From Selenomonas sp. (GTDB taxonomy: Bacteria; Bacillota; Negativicutes; Selenomonadales; Selenomonadaceae): a stretch of 11,593 nt of DNA. The stretch is from the NCBI GenBank assembly GCA_003518745.1, contig DOYB01000223.1, forward strand, positions 11,792 through 23,384, written 5' to 3'. How positions within the stretch are numbered: position 1 is the stretch's first letter; each line of letters opens with the position of its first letter. Below are positions 5,780-11,593 of the stretch, one piece after another. Below the pieces are notes generated by a model, which did not search any database, was not told the DNA's origin, and saw only the letters and a program-made list of their open reading frames with translations. A program made the translations under genes and the position numbers.

Positions 5780-7248
5780 GGCTCTCCTCCAATTCGCTTG
5801 GTGATTTCATCAAGTACTCTGTCTATCTCTGTATTGAGCTCTTTTCTATGCTCCTGATAGTTCTTTATGAGATCCATAGGATCCAGGATTTCCTCTTCCT
5901 CATGGGGGAAGCCGCATAGATCCAGATTGTAGCCACCTGCGGCAATTTCCTCCGCGGTATACTTCTTGGCCTTCGGCCAGCCTTCAATCTCTATTTCCTC
6001 ACGGTTCTTCCACCAGTCCATGACGGGCTCAAAGTGCTCCAGCTTCATGGGCTTGGTCTTGGAGAAGTGCTTGTAGCCCTCGGGCATATCGAGCCTGTAG
6101 AACCATGTTTCCTTGGTGGCTCCTGTCCTGTCGAAGAAGAGAAGGTTTGTGGTGATACTGGTATAGGGAGAAAATACGCTGCCCGGCAGACGTATGATTG
6201 TATGGAGGTTGAACTCGCCCATCAGCTTCTTCTTGATGGCGGTCTTGGTGTTGTCCGTGCCGAAAAGGAATCCATCGGGGAGCACCACTCCGGCGCGACC
6301 GTTCTTCTTCAAACGGTACATGATGACACTCATAAAGAGGTCGGCAGTTTCGGAGTCAGCCAGATCATCGGGGAAGTTCTTTTGGATGGCAGGAATCTCC
6401 GTGCCTCCGTACGGGGGATTCATCAGGATTTTGTCGAAGCAGTCCTTTTCAGTGTAATCAAGTACCTTCCCAAGAAGGCTGTTGTCATGGCGGATATTTG
6501 GCTCGTCAATGTCGTGGAGCAGGAGATTGGTAACGGCAAGCATATATGGGAACTGCTTTTTCTCTATACCGAATACTGACTTCGCGAATAACTCATGGTC
6601 TTCGGTTGTCTTACACTGAGGCGCGAGCTCCTTCAGCCAGCTTGTAAGAAATCCTCCCGTACCGCAGGCGAAATCTGCCATTGACTCACCAAGACGGGGT
6701 TCTATCATCTTTGCCATGAAGTCAGTGACAGCGCGGGGGGTATAGAACTCCCCTGCATGTCCTGCTGACTGGAGATCCTTCAGGATGGTTTCGTAGATAT
6801 CCCCCAAGGCATGGATCTCATCGTATTCCTCCAGCTCAATGCGGTCTATCTCGTCCACCATCTGACGGAGAAGCACTCCATCCTTCATGTATTGGTTTGT
6901 ATCTTCAAATACGCTTTTCACGATGGACTTCCTGAGGGGTGTTTCCGGCGTGACTTCAAGGTTCTTCAGGACTTTGAACAGCTCATTGATAAAGTCCAGC
7001 AGCTCGTCTCCTGTTTTCGCGGTGCCTTTCTTGTCGTCGTAGGCCCAGTTCTGCCAGCGGTATTCCTCCGGTATGATGGACACAAAGTCATCATCGTCCA
7101 TTTCCCAGTTCTCTTCCTTCGCGCTGTAGACCTTTAGGAAAAGCATCCAGACAATCTGTTCGATACGCTGGGCATCACCGTTGATGCCCGCGTCCTGCCT
7201 CATAATATCCTGAAGTCTTTTGACCAATCCGCTTAAATTCGCTGCCAT
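5776..7248 (-). CDS. hsdM: Type I restriction-modification methyltransferase HsdM
   Basis: The 490-residue N6-adenine methyltransferase uses S-adenosylmethionine to methylate the target chosen by HsdS, and as M2S1 also forms the core of the restriction complex. The N-terminal helical HsdM domain spans about 1-140. It is followed by GEFYTP (166-171), the SAM-binding motif I DFACGTGGF (192-200) and the catalytic motif IV NPPY (277-280). The C-terminal helical part contacts HsdS. Its length matches EcoAI-type HsdM (about 490 residues). The ATG lies four bases after the hsdR stop, with an AGGTTGAG ribosome site inside the hsdR end; the TGA overlaps the hsdS ATG by four bases. All key motifs are present, so it should be active. 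Confidence 0.97.
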   Translation of the reverse strand: MAANLSGLVKRLQDIMRQDAGINGDAQRIEQIVWMLFLKVYSAKEENWEMDDDDFVSIIPEEYRWQNWAYDDKKGTAKTGDELLDFINELFKVLKNLEVTPETPLRKSIVKSVFEDTNQYMKDGVLLRQMVDEIDRIELEEYDEIHALGDIYETILKDLQSAGHAGEFYTPRAVTDFMAKMIEPRLGESMADFACGTGGFLTSWLKELAPQCKTTEDHELFAKSVFGIEKKQFPYMLAVTNLLLHDIDEPNIRHDNSLLGKVLDYTEKDCFDKILMNPPYGGTEIPAIQKNFPDDLADSETADLFMSVIMYRLKKNGRAGVVLPDGFLFGTDNTKTAIKKKLMGEFNLHTIIRLPGSVFSPYTSITTNLLFFDRTGATKETWFYRLDMPEGYKHFSKTKPMKLEHFEPVMDWWKNREEIEIEGWPKAKKYTAEEIAAGGYNLDLCGFPHEEEEILDPMDLIKNYQEHRKELNTEIDRVLDEITKRIGGEP

Positions 7249-7252
7249 TTAC

Positions 7253-9622
7253 TCAACCTGCCTTCTGATCATTATCTTCTTTGTATATTTCGTTTTCCAG
7301 TTCCCTGAGAGCATCCTTGTAGCCCTCTTTGCCTCCGAACAGTTTAGCGATTTTACTGGGGGTACCGAACTTCTTGAATTCTTCCAGCTTGAGGACGGTG
7401 GTATTTTCTATTTCCTTGATTCCAAGATTCATGTACTTGTCCAGCAGGGTTTCCAGAACCTCTTTAGCGGCTCCGGCGAATCTATGCAGGAAGTCCCGCT
7501 TCTTCACGTTGTTGGCGCGTTCCTTCCTTGTCAGGGGCTTTTGGTCGTATGCCACATGGCAGATGAAGTCGAAGTCATCCACCTCGTCCATTTTCATGTC
7601 CTGCTTCAGCTTATCAAGGTCGATTCCCTGATGGGCAAGGGCATCGGATATGGCGGCCTTCTTCTCTGTGTCAGTCCATGTATGGATGAACTTAGACAGG
7701 TCTCCGTATTCGCCGTGGATGTTGGTTCTGGTGTAGTCTATGATGTTTTCCTGCTTCAGCAGCTTGCCGTCAGTATCGTATATGGAGATTGTCTTGGTGG
7801 TGGTGAATACCCTGCAGCTATCGGGACGTATGATGGGAACTATACGCTCGCCGCCTCCGCCATCTCCGTCATCTCCGTCTTTGCCGCCGTTTTCTTCGCC
7901 TGTTCCTGTCGGATCATAGCCTGCGGGATCCTCATGGACTCCTTTCCCGCCGGTGAACCCCGGCTGTATGTCAATGGGGCCGTCCCATTCAGGATCCGAA
8001 AAAAGACGTGTTACCATGCGGAAATCCATGATAGTGAAGCTGGTCTTCCCGTCACTTTCCCGTATGCGGGTGCCACGTCCCACGATCTGCTTGAAGGTGG
8101 TCATGGAGCTGATGGTCTTGTCAATGGCAATGAGCTTTACCATTTTGCAGTCCACTCCGGTGGAAAGAAGCTCCGAGGTAGTGGCTATGACAGGATAGGG
8201 GGAGTTGACGGAAATGAAGTAATTCAGCTTGCCTTTGCCGTACTGGTCACTGCCGGTAATGCGGACTACATAATCGGGATTTTCCTTCATCCTGTCCTCA
8301 TTGCAGATGGCAAGAGCCTGTCTCATTCGCTCGGCGGCATCCTCACTGGCGCAGAAGACTATTGTTTTGCTCATGGGATCGGTGGCAGACAGGTATGCTG
8401 TAATCTGTTCGGCAACTTCGCGTATCCGGTCTTCCAGGACGATATTATAGTCGTAGTCGCTGTTGTCGTATATCCTATCCTCTATTTCATTCCCATAGTA
8501 ATCCCGCTGCCCTTTGAAGGGGCGCCATCCGTCACTGATGTTCATGCGCGGCTCGATGACGCGAAAGGGAGCTAGGAAACCGTCGTTGATGCCCTGCTTT
8601 AGGCTGTATTCGTATACAGGCTTCCCGAAATAACTGATGTTGGAGGTATATTTCGTTTCCTTCGGTGTGGCTGTCATGCCTATCTGGGTTGCTGTGCGGA
8701 AATACTCCAGAACTTTTCGCCAGCGGCTTTCTTCTTTGGCTGATCCACGATGGCACTCATCTACTATGACAAGGTCAAAGAATTCCGGGTCAAAGAGCTC
8801 TTGAAAATGGGGAACATCGTCATTTCCAACCATCTGCTGATAGAGAGCGAAGTAGACTTCGTAGGCTGTTACGGTGGAGGGATTGTCCTTGGCGAAATCC
8901 ACCTTATGTATGACTTTCGACAAAGTGCTGAAATCCTGGATTATGGAATGATCTACAAGTATATTGCGGTCTGCAAGATACAGTATTTTCTTTTTCAGGC
9001 CGCTTTTCTTTAGGCGGTAGACGATCTGGAATGAGGTATAGGTTTTGCCGGTGCCTGTGGCCATGACCAGCAAAATGCGTTTTTCCCCACGGGCGATGGC
9101 ATCCAGTGTACGGTCTATGGCTACTTGCTGATAGTAGCGAGGAGGGTAGGTGTTCTGTGAGGTATAGAAGGGCTGGTTGATTACCTTTATTTCCGTATCG
9201 TTTAGCTTTCCTTCCTTCCGTAGCCGTTCCATGAGATCGTCAGCCGTGGGGAAGTCCTCAAGGGGGAGGTTCCGCTCTTTGCCGGTCAGGAAATCATGCT
9301 CCACGAAGGAGTCACCGTTTGAGCTGTAGGCAAACTTCACGTCCATCATAAGGCAGTATTCCTTCGCCTGCTGCAGCCCAAAGGAGGGAAGCCGGTGATT
9401 GGCCTTGGCCTCCACTATGGCAAGGGGATAGTATCCACGGTAATACAGCACATAATCAGCCTTCTTTGGCTTTTCGCGAAATGCCATATTGCCCCGTATA
9501 TTCACTCGGCCATCGGTGATCTTCATCTCCATACGGATGTGTTCCCTGTCCCACTTTTTCTCAATGTGAGGAGTGATATAGAGTCTTTTGATGTCCTCTT
9601 CGCTCAGATTCTTCTTGTCCAT
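7253..9622 (-). CDS. hsdR: Type I restriction endonuclease/translocase HsdR
   Basis: The 789-residue motor and nuclease subunit translocates DNA with ATP and cuts unmethylated invading DNA away from the target. I start at MDKKNLSEED (ATG 9622) because AAGGA lies about ten bases upstream; an ATG at 9649 has no ribosome site. The PD-(D/E)xK nuclease shows D56, E71-A-K73 and the QxxxY motif (Q85, Y89). The superfamily 2 helicase shows Walker A ATGTGKT (188-194), DECH (288-291), TATP (317-320) and QIVGRGTR (512-519). A Gly/Asp-rich linker (GEENGGKDGDDGDGGGG, about 575-591) leads to the C-terminal subunit-binding domain. Size and order match EcoAI-like type IB enzymes. No strong promoter is visible immediately upstream (only TATAAA at 9697-9702), so it may be transcribed from the abiE promoter or a weak local one. 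Confidence 0.96.
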   Translation of the reverse strand: MDKKNLSEEDIKRLYITPHIEKKWDREHIRMEMKITDGRVNIRGNMAFREKPKKADYVLYYRGYYPLAIVEAKANHRLPSFGLQQAKEYCLMMDVKFAYSSNGDSFVEHDFLTGKERNLPLEDFPTADDLMERLRKEGKLNDTEIKVINQPFYTSQNTYPPRYYQQVAIDRTLDAIARGEKRILLVMATGTGKTYTSFQIVYRLKKSGLKKKILYLADRNILVDHSIIQDFSTLSKVIHKVDFAKDNPSTVTAYEVYFALYQQMVGNDDVPHFQELFDPEFFDLVIVDECHRGSAKEESRWRKVLEYFRTATQIGMTATPKETKYTSNISYFGKPVYEYSLKQGINDGFLAPFRVIEPRMNISDGWRPFKGQRDYYGNEIEDRIYDNSDYDYNIVLEDRIREVAEQITAYLSATDPMSKTIVFCASEDAAERMRQALAICNEDRMKENPDYVVRITGSDQYGKGKLNYFISVNSPYPVIATTSELLSTGVDCKMVKLIAIDKTISSMTTFKQIVGRGTRIRESDGKTSFTIMDFRMVTRLFSDPEWDGPIDIQPGFTGGKGVHEDPAGYDPTGTGEENGGKDGDDGDGGGGERIVPIIRPDSCRVFTTTKTISIYDTDGKLLKQENIIDYTRTNIHGEYGDLSKFIHTWTDTEKKAAISDALAHQGIDLDKLKQDMKMDEVDDFDFICHVAYDQKPLTRKERANNVKKRDFLHRFAGAAKEVLETLLDKYMNLGIKEIENTTVLKLEEFKKFGTPSKIAKLFGGKEGYKDALRELENEIYKEDNDQKAG

Positions 9623-9626
9623 GTCC

Positions 9627-9815
9627 TCACCGTCCTTGCAAGAATTCATACCTATAGATTTCGATGAATATTGAAATCATCCTGCACCAAGCACTTTTTA
9701 TACGATCTCGCTCCGCAATCTTTTTCCTAAACTCGTCCAGATCTTTCTTCTTGATGTATTCTGTCCGTACCTTCTTACCCTCGCGATAGGCAAAATAATG
9801 GTATGTATGGCCAGA
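9627..9815 (-). pseudogene. Remnant of a small DUF6788-like gene between abiEii and hsdR
   Basis: The frame after a TAA at 9818-9816 reads GHTYHYFAYREGKKVRTEYI, then a Lys/Glu-rich helix (KKKDLDEFRKKIAERDR). It ends at a TGA (9629-9627) five bases before the hsdR start. The pattern G-x-x-YYY-x-x-REG-KVR-x-YI followed by a charged helix resembles the small DUF6788-type proteins, some of which accompany AbiEii genes. No start codon or ribosome site is visible, and the frame upstream is closed by TAA but open again to the abiEii stop (LQRDDFD), so it looks truncated and interrupted. The family match is from memory and moderate. Confidence 0.45.
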
Positions 9816-9851
9816 TTAATCGAAATCATCTCTCTGCAATCGGACTTGATG

Positions 9852-10661
9852 TCACTTAGCAAACAATTCTACCAGAAAACTCTCCAGTTCCATCAGAACC
9901 CTTTCACTACCGACATCCAGCCAATTTTTCTTGGCTCTCTCCATATTCTGACGAAACATCTTATTTGAAAAGGCACGATGTACACGCGATAACAAATCCT
10001 CTGGCTTTTCTTCTCTCATCCCGGCATCATCAAATATCAGAAGCTGGATGCACCCCTTCAGCTTCTCACGATTAATCCCGGACATAACCCCTAAGAAGTA
10101 CATATCATACATATCCTTATAACGGGTCGAGATAGGCCCAAACTTCAAAATGGAGCGCAGCTTCTCCGTAAACATCTGCTCCTTGGAATTTACCAGCAAT
10201 GTGGGGCCATCCTCAAGATAGGCAATATCAAAGCAGTATTCATCCTGCTCGATAGAAAAATTCTTATGGACACCTATATCCAGTTTTGTCTGCAATTCCG
10301 TGCCATCACTATCCGTAATTTTCAAGTAAACCCGTTTGCCATGGTAATCCTGCTGGCGAAGCTCTGTTATATCGCCAACTATCTCCAGTTGAAATTCCTC
10401 TGTGTTTATCTTCTCGATAAAAGAGCGGATGGACTCATCAGACAGGGAATAGTGGATGAAGTCAAAATCTATATCCAATGTCGCACGTCTGCTATCATGG
10501 GAGATATTGTGCATAACCACGCCGCCTTTTATGGTTACATGGTTCTTCAAGGGGCTGGCACCAATGTTTATGATGACTACATCCTGGGCAACCTTGGCTT
10601 GTGCCTGCACTAAGTTATAACCTGCATCCTCATATGACTTTATCATTTCCGCTAACTTCAT
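9852..10661 (-). CDS. abiEii: AbiEii-family nucleotidyltransferase-like toxin
   Basis: The 269-residue protein belongs to the AbiEii/AbiGii toxin family. Members are nucleotidyltransferase-fold toxins that stop growth, and the mycobacterial relatives (MenT) modify tRNA 3' ends. Family marks are IKGGVVM (44-50), RRATLDIDFDF (58-68) with the DxD metal-binding pair D63/D65, KLDIGV (126-131), EKLRSILKFG (166-175) and KDMYDMYFLG (182-191). I start at ATG 10661, not the TTG three bases earlier, with GAGGGAG eight bases upstream. Its ATG shares one base with the abiEi stop (TGATG), the tight coupling expected of an antitoxin-toxin pair. All catalytic motifs appear intact. Phage defence versus plasmid stabilisation cannot be separated from sequence. 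Confidence 0.92.
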   Translation of the reverse strand: MKLAEMIKSYEDAGYNLVQAQAKVAQDVVIINIGASPLKNHVTIKGGVVMHNISHDSRRATLDIDFDFIHYSLSDESIRSFIEKINTEEFQLEIVGDITELRQQDYHGKRVYLKITDSDGTELQTKLDIGVHKNFSIEQDEYCFDIAYLEDGPTLLVNSKEQMFTEKLRSILKFGPISTRYKDMYDMYFLGVMSGINREKLKGCIQLLIFDDAGMREEKPEDLLSRVHRAFSNKMFRQNMERAKKNWLDVGSERVLMELESFLVELFAK

Positions 10662-11203
10662 CAAAGAATCTCCCTCTGTATTATCTCATAGAAATCTGTC
10701 CGGCTCTGCATGGCCTCAATATAGTCATCCACCTTGGAAAAATCCAGATCATATTTCAGTCCACGATAACTTTCAACTATCTCTTTGTAATAATCAAAAG
10801 GCAGTTTATTCCTATACCTTACAAGTTCTAGCATCATACGCTCACGATCATAGCAACGAATGGATGAGCCGTTGTAAACTATCTCCGTTTTTCCTAACCC
10901 GTAATATTTATCTGATTCAAAGTATTGCTTGACCCCATCCATGCTGATGCGTGTCATGCGTCGGCCGATTGCTACGTGCATCAGATCTGGAATGTCATTA
11001 GTCAGCCCCCAAAAATAAAAGGCGCTGTCCATAGTAAAAATGGCACCCTTATACCGAGCCATGAGCAAATCCATTTCAGAAACGCTAGATTTGCTGGAGT
11101 ACAGACCGGGGGATAGCTTGAAAAGCTCTCCTTTTTGTACAGCCTGCTTGACCTTATAAAGGGAACCATATTGGGTTACAGCCTCATTATATGCCAGAAC
11201 CAT
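10661..11203 (-). CDS. abiEi: AbiEi-family antitoxin and autoregulator
   Basis: The 180-residue antitoxin of the AbiE pair carries an N-terminal winged helix-turn-helix (about 1-45; YGSLYKVKQAVQKGELFKL, then SPGLY) for DNA binding. Its C-terminal domain (HVAIGRRMTRI, 76-86, then CYDRERMMLELVRYRNK, 117-133) has the YDRERT-type motif usual in this family. AbiEi proteins neutralise AbiEii without stable binding (type IV) and repress their own operon by binding inverted repeats. I start at ATG 11203, with AGGGG seven bases upstream; an ATG at 11233 lacks a ribosome site and lies inside the inverted-repeat leader. It is first in the operon, directly before abiEii. Confidence 0.9.
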   Translation of the reverse strand: MVLAYNEAVTQYGSLYKVKQAVQKGELFKLSPGLYSSKSSVSEMDLLMARYKGAIFTMDSAFYFWGLTNDIPDLMHVAIGRRMTRISMDGVKQYFESDKYYGLGKTEIVYNGSSIRCYDRERMMLELVRYRNKLPFDYYKEIVESYRGLKYDLDFSKVDDYIEAMQSRTDFYEIIQREIL

Positions 11204-11225
11204 ACGCTCACCCCTTTTACTTAAA

Positions 11226-11252
11226 ATACACACATAGTTATTTGTTGTGTAT
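11226..11252. promoter_or_regulatory. Inverted repeat in the abiE leader, candidate AbiEi operator
   Basis: ATACACA (11226-11232) and TGTGTAT (11246-11252) are inverted seven-base arms whose centres are 20 bases apart, about two helical turns. They lie between the expected transcription start (near 11259) and the abiEi ATG. Characterised AbiEi antitoxins bind inverted repeats near their promoter, which supports an operator role by analogy. Confidence 0.5.
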
Positions 11253-11265
11253 ATTTACTAAAATA

Positions 11266-11294
11266 ATTATAGGATCAGCCAGTACACATGTCAA
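11266..11294 (-). promoter_or_regulatory. Perfect-consensus promoter of the abiE operon
   Basis: Reading the - strand, TTGACA (11294-11289) and TATAAT (11271-11266) are separated by exactly 17 bases, matching the vegetative consensus at all 12 positions. The leader to abiEi would be about 55 bases. Such a strong promoter fits an autorepressed toxin-antitoxin operon and could also feed hsdR downstream, since no clear terminator is seen after abiEii. Confidence 0.85.
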
Positions 11295-11308
11295 CCGATG
11301 TATTGCTA

Positions 11309-11593
11309 TTATCGTCGCGTTTTCCTTAAACACCTAACACTGACTGCCACCGCCCGTCTTTTCCGCACAGCCCTGACGATAGTAGACTTACTGAGGCCTG
11401 TTTTCTCTGAAGCCTCCTTGTAAGAACAGCCGTCCTCAATCAGCTTTACCGCAGCATCTTTCCTTGCCTGTGGTATAGGAGGCCTCCCCTCCCGGAACCC
11501 GGCTTTAGTCCTTGCTATGGCCTTACCAGCCTGTGTTCGTTCCACGATCATATCCCTCTCGAACTCAGCAAAGGCCAGCAGTATATGAAGCAT
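11309..11593 (-). CDS. Serine recombinase (resolvase/invertase), C-terminal part, cut by window edge
   Basis: The visible 94 residues are the end of a resolvase/invertase-family site-specific recombinase; the catalytic serine domain lies beyond the right edge. AFAEFERDMIVERTQAGKAIA is the long E helix that joins the catalytic core to DNA (run of 20: FAEFERDMIVERTQAGKAIA). GFREGRPP is the arm, and the helix-turn-helix is at about residues 48-78 (AVKLIEDGCSYKEASEKTG, then LSKSTIVRAVRK). The Met at the window edge is internal, not the start. The tail after the helix-turn-helix is unusually Arg-rich (VRCLRKTRR). On plasmids such enzymes resolve multimers or move transposons. The stop codon lies 15 bases from the abiE -35 box. 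Confidence 0.88.
   Translation of the reverse strand: MLHILLAFAEFERDMIVERTQAGKAIARTKAGFREGRPPIPQARKDAAVKLIEDGCSYKEASEKTGLSKSTIVRAVRKRRAVAVSVRCLRKTRR

Noticed and set aside
6034..6579. A 181-codon + strand frame opposite hsdM
   Set aside because: It is antisense to the conserved SAM-binding core of hsdM with no family resemblance or start signals.
7220..8575. A 451-codon open frame on the + strand, opposite hsdR
   Set aside because: It lies wholly antisense to hsdR, whose nuclease and helicase motifs are intact. The predicted protein is a Val/Phe/Cys-rich mixture with no recognisable domain, and it has no ribosome site. It is a shadow of codon bias.
9623..9649. Longer hsdR start at 9649
   Set aside because: There is no ribosome site before it, while ATG 9622 has AAGGA at suitable spacing and matches the usual HsdR N-terminus (NLSE-x-DI).
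11204..11233. Longer abiEi start at 11233
   Set aside because: It falls inside the inverted-repeat leader, has no ribosome site, and the ATG at 11203 has AGGGG seven bases upstream.
1..11593. CRISPR array, tRNA, rRNA or complete insertion sequence
   Set aside because: No regularly spaced repeats, no cloverleaf or rRNA-like stretches, and no transposase were seen. The only recombinase is the partial serine recombinase at the right edge.

Overview
The window looks like part of a plasmid, or a plasmid-like integrated element, from a low-to-moderate GC Firmicutes-type bacterium. The signs are a Rep_3-type initiator next to parA/parB, purine-rich Shine-Dalgarno sites before nearly every gene, and SigA-type promoters. 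A gut or rumen Negativicutes or Clostridia host is a guess from the flavour of the proteins and cannot be settled from the sequence alone.

Left part (1-3984, + strand): the maintenance block. A leader of about 170 bases has a good promoter, a palindrome over its -35 box and short TGTGAGAC/TGTGACC repeats, and may be the edge of the origin. It precedes a 412-residue replication initiator. A perfect palindrome with 18-base arms overlaps the rep stop codon. Then come parA and parB, which overlap by 14 bases, and two small tightly packed genes: an unrecognised 89-residue protein and a DUF4160-like protein that I re-start at a TTG codon. These four genes look like one operon.

Middle (3985-4315): a gene-poor junction between the rightward rep/par block and the leftward defence block. 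It holds a strong hairpin that can terminate from both sides. On the + side a promoter would give a transcript of about 70 bases ending at that hairpin. On the - side there is a tiny hydrophobic open frame (YYICKWLD motif) between hsdS and the hairpin. The layout recalls convergent toxin/antisense loci but is unproven.

Right part (4316-11203, - strand): the defence block. A complete three-gene type I restriction-modification system is ordered hsdR-hsdM-hsdS in the direction of transcription. By subunit sizes it is closest to the EcoAI-like (type IB) group. hsdS has two target-recognition domains that are much more AT-rich than the near-duplicate conserved segments around them. Upstream of hsdR is a broken small gene, then an AbiEi/AbiEii toxin-antitoxin pair with a perfect-consensus promoter and an inverted repeat in its leader. 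The window ends inside a serine recombinase gene (11309 to the edge, - strand).

The genes fit a stable low-copy replicon. Rep replicates it, ParA/ParB segregate it, AbiE may add post-segregational killing or phage abortive infection, and the restriction system defends the host while making loss of the element costly. I see no clearly unprecedented system. The least explained parts are the two-gene tail of the par operon, the palindrome at the rep stop, and the 3985-4315 junction.
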